A DNA stretch of 64,000 bases from Nitrospiraceae bacterium (GTDB taxonomy: Bacteria > Nitrospirota > Thermodesulfovibrionia > UBA6902). Made by a program: the position numbers and the translations under genes. Shown in pieces: positions 15,303 through 24,385 of this stretch. Within the stretch, counting starts at the first letter, position 1. Each line of letters opens with the position of its first letter. The stretch covers positions 354,321-418,320 of the forward strand of contig CP070632.1 in the NCBI GenBank assembly GCA_020356065.1. The letters are read 5' to 3'. The notes under the pieces are model-generated. The model saw only the letters and a list, made by a program, of their open reading frames with translations. It made no database searches and had not been told where the DNA came from.

Positions 15303-16379
15303 TCAAACATCATCACCTGCCTCTTCCGCTTCCTCGACCTCAACCTCTTCGGCAATGTAGTGTTCGCCATTATAATCGTTCAGCTTGACCTTAACAAACG
15401 CATCCTTTTCCAGGTTACCCTCAACTTCAGCATTCTTATAATCTACGATTATGGTCTTGTTAGGTTGATACAATAATGAAAATATACTTTTAATAATATC
15501 AAGCTTTGAAACCGTTCCTTCCATTTTCAGGTAAATACCAGAAGCAATAACAGGCCCCTGATTAAAGTCAATACTCATACTCTTCACGATAACTTCCAGG
15601 TTATCTGATTTTGCAAGGTTAAGAAGGTTTTCAATATCTTCCTTTTCCACATCAGCGTACGATACAATTAAATCCCCGCTCCCCGTCGTTAATGTAAATT
15701 CTTTCTTTTCACTGCCCACAGCGGTAACATAACCGGATATGGCTTTTTTATATCCGTTTTCATGTTTCTTATCAACATCGGACTTATTAAGCGGAGAAAC
15801 TTTAATTGTCACAGAGCACCCTGATATATCGTCATTCACCACTTCAAACTTCTTGAGATCAAAGTCAAGGACAACATCCTCGGTCTTATTTTGCACTACT
15901 TTTACATTTCCGTTCATGTCCATAAAACAGTTTGTCTCATTTTCTTTTTCAATACATTGAAGAATATTGGGATTGTCATGCTGATCCTTGTGGGATGTGA
16001 ACCGGCAGGGAACATCTTCATCAAGCTGATTTGTTAACATTACATCCTGGGAAAATTCAATATGAATTCTGTTATAGTTTCCGGTTCTGCAATTATTGAC
16101 ATCCAGGAACTGAATCGTGGAAGAAAGGTCCGTGATATCCAGATCCTCCGGATTATAAAATTCACACACAGTGTCTGTTCCTGTATGTAACAGCTGAACA
16201 CCATTAATTGTTACCTCGACATGTTTGTAGTCTGCCGTTATATCATCGGTAACATAGAGAGCCACATTTCCCGTAGAGGAACGATCACCTGTACTCCCGC
16301 TGTCACCGCATGATATCCGCAGTACAGAACCCGATAGAAGAATCGAAATGCCACATAAAATGTATATGATTTTCTTCAT
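15303..16379 (-). CDS. Exported DUF4382-type protein
   Basis: 358 aa. An N-terminal signal (about 1-24) ends in RISCGDSGS, close to but not a perfect lipobox, so a lipoprotein is possible. Residues about 35-180 (ALYVTDDITADYKHVEVTI, NYNRIHIEF) fit the DUF4382 family of envelope or extracellular proteins. About 185-340 contains two repeats of a small beta domain (ISGYVTAVGSEKKEFTL, then VEGNLEKDAFVKVKL) like DUF5666. The C-terminus is strongly acidic. Biochemical function is unknown. Upstream is a 370-bp region with remains of the broken regulator. Confidence 0.7.
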   Translation of the reverse strand: MKKIIYILCGISILLSGSVLRISCGDSGSTGDRSSTGNVALYVTDDITADYKHVEVTINGVQLLHTGTDTVCEFYNPEDLDITDLSSTIQFLDVNNCRTGNYNRIHIEFSQDVMLTNQLDEDVPCRFTSHKDQHDNPNILQCIEKENETNCFMDMNGNVKVVQNKTEDVVLDFDLKKFEVVNDDISGCSVTIKVSPLNKSDVDKKHENGYKKAISGYVTAVGSEKKEFTLTTGSGDLIVSYADVEKEDIENLLNLAKSDNLEVIVKSMSIDFNQGPVIASGIYLKMEGTVSKLDIIKSIFSLLYQPNKTIIVDYKNAEVEGNLEKDAFVKVKLNDYNGEHYIAEEVEVEEAEEAGDDV

Positions 16380-16579
16380 CTCCTTACTCCTTTATTTAAG
16401 TGATTTTTACAAACACAATGATAATACAATACCCCTTTATGGAGTACAATACCGTGATTGATCCATTAGCCGTACCTGTCGACACAGTTTATCTGGAAAA
16501 GCAGGTGCGAAGCAATTATAAAGAACATTGATAAACATTCAGGAATGATAGAAGAAGATACAAAAATCCATATGGAATT

Positions 16580-17889
16580 ATGAACGATATTACTGCCGGA
16601 CAGAATGAACTGGGAAATGAAGATATGAATAATGAAGATATGAATGTTGATCTCAAAAAAATTATGAGAATGAGGTAAAGGCTTCATTTATTGACAATCT
16701 GACCGGTTTATTCAATCATGGTTTTTTTCAACTGGCACTGGACCTGGAGATGAAGAGGTCCCGTAGATGTGGAAAGCCATTTACCCTTGCCCTGATCGAT
16801 GTTGATTCGTTCGCATTTTACAACAGGCAAAATGGTCCCGCCAAAGCCGACAGGACCTTAAAGGAAATAGCCGATATCATAAAAAAGAACGTCCGTGATG
16901 TAGATGTGGCAGCGAGATATTCGGGAGAAGCATTTGCCATAATTCTCACTGAATGCACGCCAGGAGATGCAGCCCATGTTATGGAAAGAATCAGACAGGA
17001 TGTAGAACTGCGCGAAGGGGAACATACGACAATAAGCATCGGAATTGCCGATTATCCTGCTTCTGCTGATATAAAAGAGACCTTTCTCAGGAAAGCAGAA
17101 GAGACTCTGGACAAAGCCAAGATTCTAGGGAAAAACAGAGTAACCATCTTCAGGAAAGAGGAGTATCAGCTCTGTGATCATGCCCCGCGGATATTGATAG
17201 TTGATGATGAACCAAAGAATATAAAATTGCTGGAAGCCTTTCTTATCCCCTTTAACTATGAACTGTTAAAGGCCGAAAATGGTGAAGATGCATTGACGAT
17301 TATTGACAGAACACAGGTAGATCTGGTGCTGCTGGATGTCATGATGCCTATTATGGACGGTTACGAAGTATGCCGCCGTATCAAGGCAACTGACACCACT
17401 CGCATGATCCCGGTCATAATGGTAACGGCTTTGGATGATACAGATGCCAGATTAAAGGCTATTGAGATGGGTGCTGATGATTTTATCACCAAACCGCCCA
17501 ACAGAGTTGAGCTGCAGGCCAGGGTAAAATCACTGGTAAAAGTAAAATTACTCAACAACACGTTGACCAGCCTTGAGAGCGTACTGTTCTCCCTCGCAAA
17601 CACGGTTGAGGCCAAAGATGAATATACCAGTGGACATACATTGAGAGTTTCGGATTTGGCAGTTGCGCTTGGGAAAAAGCTGGATCTGCCTCATACTGAT
17701 ATTAACGCAATTAAAATCGGGGGCATCATTCATGACGTTGGCAAAATCGGGGTGCCCAAGTCCATTATAAATAAGCCAGGACAACTGGATCCCGAGGAAT
17801 TCAAGATCATGCAGTCCCATCCTTATATCGGGTATAAGATATGCATGCCATCCCAACTCCTCATGATCTCTTTATATCAGGTGTTCTGA
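16580..17889 (+). pseudogene. Broken GGDEF-REC-HD-GYP regulator
   Basis: The frame from ATG 16750 lacks the start of its GGDEF domain. That start is encoded immediately upstream in the same frame (NLTGLFNHGFFQLALDLE) without a usable start codon. The preceding frame from ATG 16580 runs into the A7 run at 16655-16661 (CTC AAA AAA ATT) and stops at 16678; a -1 shift at the run restores a continuous protein. Signs of still earlier breaks go back to about 16454. The GGDEF site is SGEAF (residues 58-62 from 16750), so diguanylate cyclase activity is unlikely. A receiver with Asp196 follows. The HD-GYP domain keeps HD (328-329) but ends after about 80 residues, losing the GYP half. Decay is favoured over programmed frameshifting. 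Confidence 0.7.
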
Positions 17890-17938
17890 GATACTCCTGA
17901 TACAGGTTTAATTCCCTGCGGATAAATAGAGATACCCT

Positions 17939-19291
17939 CTACTTACATTTTACTGTGGTAACCGTATCAACCCCTTCTATTCCTTTACCATCGATGGTTT
18001 CCCCTATTAAATAAGCTTCTGTATCACCGCACATTATGCCCGTATCATGAGTTTTGAAGTGTAATACAAGATCGGGAAGTCCATCCTCATTTATATCTTC
18101 ATAGTGACCTTTACCATGAGATTCTTTGGCTCCATCTGATTCAAACACCATGGACTCTGATCCAAACCTGATAGTCAGCGGGGCTATGGTAGTGACATCA
18201 CAATTGTTTGAGTTCAGAACAGCAACAGGGATTACACCCTTTGAACGGGGGTTTATCGTATTTTCCAGGCTGTCAGGTTTAATATCTATATACACGGGTA
18301 AACACTTCGTCTCTGTGAATTCTGTAAAAATCTGCACATGATTCTGGCTTACATCAGTAATATAGATATCCCCAAATCCGTCAATCGCTACTCCCGCAGG
18401 ATAAATGAACTGACCGTCCTTGTATCCAAAGGAGCCCCACATCATCAAGAAATTACCATCGGTATCAAATTTCTGAATTCTATAGTTTAATGAATCTGCC
18501 ACATATACTTCTCCCTGCCTGTTCACGGTAATTCCAGAGGGTGAAAAGAAATGCCCCTCCCTGTTGCCGCCAAAACCCCATTTAGTGATAAACTTATTGT
18601 TTGCATCAAACTTTTGAATTCGGTTGTTATTTTTCTCAGACACAAAGACATTCCCCTTGTTATCAACAGCTATACCAAAGGGATGAATGAACTGACCGTC
18701 ATCTGCACCATACGTTCCCCATGAGGTTATAAAGACGCCATCTGCATCAAACTTCTGAATGCGATGATTATAGCGGTCAACGACATAGACGTCATCAACG
18801 CTGTCTATTGCTATTCCGACAGGATTTGCGAACTGACCATCACCAGAACCATAGGATCCCCATGTGGTTAAAAAGATGCCGTCTGCATCAAATTTCTGAA
18901 CACGATGATTATGGAGATCAATTACATAGACGTCATCATAGCTGTCTAATGCTATTGCAACAGGATTTGCGAACTGACCATCACCAGAACCATAGGATCC
19001 CCATTTGGTCATAAAGTTGCCATCTGGATCGAATTTCTGAACACGGGAATTACGTTGATCAACTATATAAATATTGGCCCTGCTATCAAATGCTACGTTC
19101 CAGGGCCCGTTAAAATGACCATCACCTGAACCGGTCTGCCCCCATTTTGCAACGAAGTCCGGTATATCTGCTCCATAGACATGACCGCACATTACCGTTG
19201 TTATAAGAAGCATTCCGATTATGAGATACAAGATAACCAATGCAATATTCTTTTTTGAACAGGCCGTATACGTTCTCAGAATTAATGTCAT
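17939..19291 (-). CDS. Exported NHL-repeat beta-propeller protein
   Basis: 450 aa. A hydrophobic signal lies at about 16-40, then six NHL units (about 45-330) of the form W-G-x-x-G-x-x-x-G-Q-F-x-x-P-x-G-I-A-V-D ... V-x-D-x-x-N-x-R-I-Q-K-F-D. These suffice for one six-bladed propeller. The C-terminal 120 residues form a separate domain (YIDIKPDSLENTINPRSKG, INEDGLPDLVLHF, DTEAYLIGET) seen attached to other secreted repeat proteins, with a calcium-site-like Asp/Asn cluster. Strong DNA similarity between blades 1-3 indicates recent internal amplification. It is likely a secreted or surface binding protein; the ligand is unknown. Confidence 0.85.
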   Translation of the reverse strand: MTLILRTYTACSKKNIALVILYLIIGMLLITTVMCGHVYGADIPDFVAKWGQTGSGDGHFNGPWNVAFDSRANIYIVDQRNSRVQKFDPDGNFMTKWGSYGSGDGQFANPVAIALDSYDDVYVIDLHNHRVQKFDADGIFLTTWGSYGSGDGQFANPVGIAIDSVDDVYVVDRYNHRIQKFDADGVFITSWGTYGADDGQFIHPFGIAVDNKGNVFVSEKNNNRIQKFDANNKFITKWGFGGNREGHFFSPSGITVNRQGEVYVADSLNYRIQKFDTDGNFLMMWGSFGYKDGQFIYPAGVAIDGFGDIYITDVSQNHVQIFTEFTETKCLPVYIDIKPDSLENTINPRSKGVIPVAVLNSNNCDVTTIAPLTIRFGSESMVFESDGAKESHGKGHYEDINEDGLPDLVLHFKTHDTGIMCGDTEAYLIGETIDGKGIEGVDTVTTVKCK

Positions 19292-19553
19292 TTGCCTATC
19301 CTCCTTTTTTCAAGATCGCACCAATAAAGCAATCTCTATTATCTCAATTATGTAAAGGATCTCCAGTAATGTATAAAACACAGTAACCTCCAGGGCAATG
19401 TCTGTCCTTACTCTATTGTCTTACAGGCATGTCAGGAATAACTGTGATTAGGGACACAAATATTTTTATCCATTATGTGTATTGAAAGGCGCAGAAAAAA
19501 ATATGTTTATGTTGCAGAAAGGAGATATGGGCCCTTGATATATCTACCCCGTA

Positions 19554-19735
19554 TTATTCATAAATAATTGAGTCATGGGGGGAGGCTTTAAAAAAGTTTT
19601 GGGATCGGCTATCACAGCAGAACGTGAGCATATTCTTTAAGCGTTGATGTTATGAAAATATTGATGATATCCTCTTGCATTGCACCGTATTCAAAACTTT
19701 TTTAAAGCCTCCCCCCATGACTGTGCATAATATGG
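19554..19735. repeat. Cruciform element B (30-bp perfect stem, 92-nt loop)
   Basis: The arms 19571-19600 and 19693-19722 are perfectly complementary over 30 bp (core GGGGGGAGGCTTTAAAAAAG). The loop 19601-19692 is 92 nt, the same length as in element A, and matches A's loop only in reverse complement. The outer flanks match those of A in direct orientation. It sits in the 600-bp gap 19292-19890, which otherwise holds only a solo repeat arm. Confidence 0.85.
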
Positions 19736-19804
19736 GTTAAAAAACATCCGAAATATTCGCAATCCAATTTTTATATCGAGAATCCGTCCCCTTATGAAAA
19801 AACT

Positions 19805-19838
19805 CTGGATTCCCGCTCAACAGACTGCGGGAATGACA
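19805..19838. repeat. Solo arm of the GTCATTCCCG-type repeat
   Basis: CTGGATTCCCGCTCAACAGA continues to GCGGGAATGACAA. It matches the right arm of the palindrome nested in the element at 8-162, but no good left arm is present. Likely a degenerate copy. Confidence 0.55.
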
Positions 19839-19890
19839 AACAAAGGAGTATATGATGATCCCGATGCAGAGCATCGAGGAATTCTTTTGA

Positions 19891-21285
19891 TTAAAATGAT
19901 AACAGGTATTCAGCAAGATTAATGTTGTATTTGTGAGGATCGAGTGTTTTTAGAATACTCTTTGCATATTCCCCTGACTGGTCTCTTTCTGCAAGGTCAA
20001 CGGTAAACCCATCGACTTTTTCTCCGGATCTGTCGACAATAATCAGGACCTTTGGCCTGTCGGTATATTTCGTATTACTTTCGCAGACAATGCCCATCTC
20101 TCCTGAATCAAGAAGAACCAATGAACCTGCAGGGTACAATCCAACCATGTGGATAAACAGATTAAGCAGACGCGGATCATAGGAGTGTGATGTTTCCATC
20201 ATCTTGCGGACTGCTTCATCAGGTGAAAGGGGAATCCTCTGGTACACCCTCGAAGAAGTCATTGCATCATAACGGTCGGCAATAGTGACAATATTTGAGT
20301 ACACGTCCAGCGCCATAGGGTGCCTTATTTCCGGATAACCTGAATGCTTGCTGCTCATATGGTGTTCCATGGAAACTATGGCATTAGATATTATTGAATT
20401 GTCAGGTTCTTTCAGCCTCAGCAATGAAAGCGCCCCTAAATAGGGGTGTGTCTTCATCACCTTCCACTCTTCTTCCGTAAAGTCAGAAGGCTTGTTCAGA
20501 ATTTCGCTCGGAATGGCAGTCTTGCCAATATCATGGAAAAGAGCCGCAAAACCTAATTCCACAAGGGCCTTACGTTTTAATCCAATCCTCTGGCCCATCG
20601 AGATTGAAAGGACACTGACATTCACACTGTGATGATAGGTATATTCATCAAACTCTTTAATTGCGCTTAAGCCGAAGAGCAGCTGTTCTTCATTAAAAAG
20701 AGCATCGACAATTGTTCCAACGACTCTCTTTGCCGATTTAACACTGACATTTTCTTTGGACTCCACTTTAGACATAAGCCCTTTTACAAAAGATACGGCA
20801 TTAAAGTAAGACCTTATAACTGTCCTCCTTCTGTCGTTTTCTTCTTCCCTGATGTATTTCAATCTATCCACTTCGATACTCTGTATATTCTTGAGGGATA
20901 CTTTTAATGACTCAAAAGGATCATCCTGATATGCTGCATCGGTAAATATCTTAAGGAACTCTTTAACATCATCCATGCCGAGTTGAGAGATGAAAGCGAC
21001 ACTCCCTAGATCCCTTCTGACAAATTCCTTCGCGAGGTCATCAAGGATAATTGAAGACTTCGAAGAAAATTTTACCCTTGTATTATTCAGATAGAATAGA
21101 TCACCTATCAGGTCTATTTTCTGGATTCCATCATGTTCGATAAGCGGATTCATGAGGTTAAGAAATACCTCAATTGAACTTATCACAACAGCATTATCAA
21201 TATCATGGAATTGACCCTGTTTAAGAACAATTGCAAGTTTCTTCAGAACATCTTCGATAATGATATCGTCTGCTTTTTCATTCAT
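19891..21285 (-). CDS. HD-GYP domain phosphodiesterase with novel N-terminal module
   Basis: 464 aa, cytosolic. The C-terminal half is a complete HD-GYP domain: HHSVNVS (218-219), FHDIGK (His251-Asp252), EHH (308-309), GYP (316-318) and the downstream DRYDAMTSSRVYQ block. This predicts cleavage of c-di-GMP or a related dinucleotide. The N-terminal 200 residues are not a known sensor domain but resemble the N-terminus of the adjacent HEAT-repeat protein (VAFISQLGMDDVKEFLKIF here, LTFIKGIPRDEVGDFLKIL there). The start overlaps the end of that gene by 8 bp, so the two are cotranscribed and probably act together. Confidence 0.88.
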   Translation of the reverse strand: MNEKADDIIIEDVLKKLAIVLKQGQFHDIDNAVVISSIEVFLNLMNPLIEHDGIQKIDLIGDLFYLNNTRVKFSSKSSIILDDLAKEFVRRDLGSVAFISQLGMDDVKEFLKIFTDAAYQDDPFESLKVSLKNIQSIEVDRLKYIREEENDRRRTVIRSYFNAVSFVKGLMSKVESKENVSVKSAKRVVGTIVDALFNEEQLLFGLSAIKEFDEYTYHHSVNVSVLSISMGQRIGLKRKALVELGFAALFHDIGKTAIPSEILNKPSDFTEEEWKVMKTHPYLGALSLLRLKEPDNSIISNAIVSMEHHMSSKHSGYPEIRHPMALDVYSNIVTIADRYDAMTSSRVYQRIPLSPDEAVRKMMETSHSYDPRLLNLFIHMVGLYPAGSLVLLDSGEMGIVCESNTKYTDRPKVLIIVDRSGEKVDGFTVDLAERDQSGEYAKSILKTLDPHKYNINLAEYLLSF

Positions 21286-22927
21286 TCTTTATCTTCTTAA
21301 TAGCCCCCAATACATTTTTTCGTAAGAGCGTGTTCTTTGATTGCTGTAACTTCAAGAGAGGATCAAGCGCTTCTTTAACTCCCATCACCCCGAGAGCATA
21401 GGCAGCGGCTGCCCTGGACTCAGTGTTTTTCGCTTTTTTGAAAAAGGTCTTTTTATTGAGTGTCCTCAATGCCAGATCAATAACATCGTCATCTTTCCAC
21501 TTTGAAAGGGTAATAAAGAGATCTCTTTTTTCTCTATAACTCCTGCCAGCAAAGTTTTTGCTGCCAATTTCATCAATGATGATCTGTTTGGCAGCTGGAG
21601 TCCCGATAGTCCCAATTGCACTGATTGACGCCAGGCTTACCATGATATCAGGATCATTGAGGCGATGCGCGATTGCAGTTAAATTCTTGTCAGTTCCCAT
21701 CGCACCGAGTGCATTCAGGGCCTCTATTTTTACTTGCTTGTCAGGGTGTCCAGCGACATTTTCTATAAATTCCAATGCAGACCTGTCCCCGATCTGCCTG
21801 AGTATATGAAGAATATTCCTGACCAGATTCCATCTGCTATCATTCAGATAATGAGCGAGAACAGGAATATCTTCCCTGCCGAGTTCAGAAAGTATATGTG
21901 TCAAGATCTTCTCGGCAGAATTATTTTTCGTCTCACCGAGGATCTCGACAAGGTGAGGGATCGCATCCCTGCTAAAAAAACCGGCAAGCTCGAGTAAGAC
22001 GTCATTTCCCCACTTGCTTTTTTCCTCAACTGCACAGCCGAAGAGTTTGATGAATTCACCAGTGTTGATAACATCCAGTGCACCCTGCAAAAAGGGATTA
22101 ACTTCCTGGCCGTACACACTTCCGTCAATACCGTTCTTTAATTTTCTTACAATATCTCTCATGTCTGTCAGATTCTTATGTTTCATCGAATAGTTAATAA
22201 ACATAACAAAAATATTAGCTATCGAGTCATAATCGTTTTTGTTATGTGCAAGAAACAGCATCTCGAAGAGCAGGCTGACCATCTTTGGAAGTCTTTCTTT
22301 GGAGGAGATTTCAAGGTCACGCAGTATATTCATGCGGTCCTCCTCAGTGAACGGAGCAGCATCCCTGTGCGACACCTCTGCAAGATTTACGGTATCTTTA
22401 TAGGCACTCATGATTTCATCCTTCCCGGCAGAATGATGCTTTACATATTCAACGGCGGTAGTCTCATAGTTTTCATCTTCCAGAAGAAAATCATTATCTA
22501 CGACATACAGAATAAGCTGAAATTCCCGCTCCCACATTAATGTCACGATGTCCTCTTCAGGGATCTCAGCCTGGAAATCAGTGGAAAGAATTTTTAAAAA
22601 ATCTCCTACCTCATCTCTTGGAATACCCTTGATAAAAGTCAGTTCCCTTATGCCGTCCTTAAATAACAGCAGCGCAAGGCTCTCATCTCTATTCTTGTTA
22701 TAATACACATTCTCTTCGTTGAAGATAATGTCATATTGCTTTAACTTTAGGGTAAGCTCATCATTGATATCGAGGTACGAATTAAGTTTCGTATAGATCC
22801 GGTCGATGGTGGCTAGGTACACAGGATTATTGGATGGATAGAGTCTCAGGTTTTTCCTGGATCGTTCAATGTCCAAAAGTAAGTCTTTAATTTCTTCCAA
22901 GTTCACCTGACCATGCTCGTGTATCAT
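21278..22927 (-). CDS. HEAT-repeat protein partnered with the HD-GYP protein
   Basis: 549 aa, no signal or membrane segment. The N-terminal 150 residues form the module shared with the downstream HD-GYP protein. Residues about 300-549 are HEAT/PBS-lyase-type repeats (ALEFIENVAGHPDKQVKIEA, LNALGAMG, ISAIGTIG, YALGVMGVKEALDPLLKL), which form an alpha-solenoid for protein binding. The coupled arrangement suggests it targets or regulates the HD-GYP phosphodiesterase; that is inference. The upstream gap to 23256 has no recognisable gene. Confidence 0.8.
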   Translation of the reverse strand: MIHEHGQVNLEEIKDLLLDIERSRKNLRLYPSNNPVYLATIDRIYTKLNSYLDINDELTLKLKQYDIIFNEENVYYNKNRDESLALLLFKDGIRELTFIKGIPRDEVGDFLKILSTDFQAEIPEEDIVTLMWEREFQLILYVVDNDFLLEDENYETTAVEYVKHHSAGKDEIMSAYKDTVNLAEVSHRDAAPFTEEDRMNILRDLEISSKERLPKMVSLLFEMLFLAHNKNDYDSIANIFVMFINYSMKHKNLTDMRDIVRKLKNGIDGSVYGQEVNPFLQGALDVINTGEFIKLFGCAVEEKSKWGNDVLLELAGFFSRDAIPHLVEILGETKNNSAEKILTHILSELGREDIPVLAHYLNDSRWNLVRNILHILRQIGDRSALEFIENVAGHPDKQVKIEALNALGAMGTDKNLTAIAHRLNDPDIMVSLASISAIGTIGTPAAKQIIIDEIGSKNFAGRSYREKRDLFITLSKWKDDDVIDLALRTLNKKTFFKKAKNTESRAAAAYALGVMGVKEALDPLLKLQQSKNTLLRKNVLGAIKKIKNE

Positions 22928-23256
22928 GCCATTAAATATGAAAGTGTTCCTGTTGTCTATGCATATGAAATATCTCTTGGTTCATTACGCCTCAAAAATC
23001 ACCACAAACAGAATATTAATTATTTGCATCAGCAGTGATTTAATTCTGCAATATACCATAGTACTAAATTTTAGCAAATCTACTTTAATTGTTGGTAGAA
23101 TGAGCCATTTTCTTATTATTATTTCATTCTTTTACATAAAATGTTTATATGCAAAAGATACATGAGAAAAAAGAGGGGCATGAAGAAATTGAAATGGATG
23201 AACATGAAGCGCGAACTGCTATTTAACAGCACGTAAGCAGAATGCTGTGCACATAA
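22928..23256. other. AT-rich intergenic region with a possible 24-aa leader peptide
   Basis: Most of this interval is very AT-rich and shows no credible gene. Near its right end (about 23162-23236) a short plus-strand frame opens after a GAGGGG sequence and encodes a basic peptide containing MKKLKWMNMKRELLFNS. It stops just before the hairpin at 23257-23289. It could be a small peptide or the 3' part of a small RNA, but chance cannot be excluded. Confidence 0.3.
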
Positions 23257-23289
23257 AAAAAGGACAAGAAATGTTATCTTGTCCTTTTT
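23257..23289. terminator. Bidirectional rho-independent terminator
   Basis: A 13-bp perfect stem (23257-23269 with 23277-23289; AAAAAGGACAAGA) with a 7-nt loop, ending in T runs on both strands. On the minus strand it lies 44 bp after the stop of the Gly/Ser-rich gene at 23334. Confidence 0.85.
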
Positions 23290-23333
23290 ATTCGGGCATA
23301 CAGTTTTCTATATTGTATTTATTTCTCCATCAT

Positions 23334-24026
23334 CTATATTTCCATACCAGAGTTAATGATTTGATATTCATTACGCCAATTGTTCATGGCTCTCTCGATT
23401 TCCCTGGTTCGTTCAGCAATTCTATTCCGGTCAGGGTTGTCATTGTCAAGTTCACTACTCATCTCATCAAGGTTCTCGTTCAGTCGATTTTGTTCCTGGA
23501 TCATATTGCGAATACGTTCTCTCATCTGCTCTTTCTGGTCGTCGTTCAGGACCTGCATAAACCGATTATGTTCCTCCTGCATCTGGCGTATTCTGTTTTG
23601 CAGCTTTTCCCGTTCCATTTTGACATTGTTAATATTAAAATCTCTTCCCCGGGTAACCTGGACCATGTTCTGTGCCTGAAGACAGGCAATATTCGCTACT
23701 TCTAAACACGTTTTTGCCTGAGTATGCTGTTGCTCCGTAGCCTGAATGCGCTGTTGAACCTGTTTCTGTGTCGATATTTGCTTGCCGCTTTGCTGTTTTT
23801 CATCACCGCTCCCGCCTTTCATTGAGTGACCACTGCCGCTGTCTCCTCCACTTCCACTGCCTCCGCCATTGCCGCTGTCTCCTCCACTTCCACTACCTCC
23901 GCCATTGCCGCCGTCTCCGCCGCTGCCTCCGCCGCTACCGCCAGATGCTGAGATCGGTGACATCGGGGCAGAGATGATCAGTGTTAAGGACAGAATCATG
24001 ATTATTAAAATTGTCCAATTCTTCAT
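23334..24026 (-). CDS. Secreted Gly/Ser-rich protein with C-terminal coiled coil
   Basis: 230 aa. Signal peptide about 1-27, then about 45 residues of near-perfect GGSGSGGDSGNG repeats, a Gln/Lys/His-rich linker (QKQVQQRIQATEQQHTQ) with two cysteines (CLEVANIAC), and a strongly helical, Glu/Arg/Gln/Asn-rich C-terminus (about 135-225) that should form a coiled coil. I do not recognise the family. The flexible spacer plus coiled coil suggests a surface or periplasmic structural protein. A strong terminator follows. Confidence 0.7.
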   Translation of the reverse strand: MKNWTILIIMILSLTLIISAPMSPISASGGSGGGSGGDGGNGGGSGSGGDSGNGGGSGSGGDSGSGHSMKGGSGDEKQQSGKQISTQKQVQQRIQATEQQHTQAKTCLEVANIACLQAQNMVQVTRGRDFNINNVKMEREKLQNRIRQMQEEHNRFMQVLNDDQKEQMRERIRNMIQEQNRLNENLDEMSSELDNDNPDRNRIAERTREIERAMNNWRNEYQIINSGMEI

Positions 24027-24385
24027 GTTGCCTCCTTGTTGCCAAAATGTTAAAAAAAACGTCCTGTCTATGTCATCTATATATCACTTAAATCTCAGAC
24101 GTTCTATTTAATTTATTTATTACTATTATAAGAAAATTTAATATGTCCCGTAAATTCTGGAGAAAAACCAGACAGTTCAAAGGTAGGACGGCAGCCACGG
24201 AGGGAGTGGCTGCCGCTTACGAAAAGTGAGATTAATTATTGGGCATATCTATTATCGGTCAGTCCTGAAAATTACCAAATAGGAATTATCCTTTTTTTTA
24301 CATAAGGAAAATACCTATAGCCACTCCATCAGGTATGCCTGGTTTTTAAATAAAAAAAGAGAATCAAAGATCACCGATATGTTGT
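24027..24385. other. Intergenic region with a perfect hairpin
   Basis: A 10-bp perfect stem CGGCAGCCAC / GTGGCTGCCG (24189-24198 and 24206-24215) stands out in otherwise AT-rich sequence. No T-run follows on either strand, so it is not a standard terminator; it may be an RNA-processing structure or small repeat. No gene was seen. Confidence 0.5.

Noticed and set aside
18400-19120. Regularly spaced DNA repeats that could suggest a CRISPR array
   Set aside because: They are in-frame NHL blades of a protein-coding gene and not identical short repeats with unique spacers.
22926-23165. 79-aa plus-strand frame
   Set aside because: Very AT-rich hydrophobic translation, no ribosome site, overlaps the start of the HEAT gene; probably chance.
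24189-24215. Perfect hairpin considered as a terminator
   Set aside because: No T-run on either strand; kept only as a structural note.
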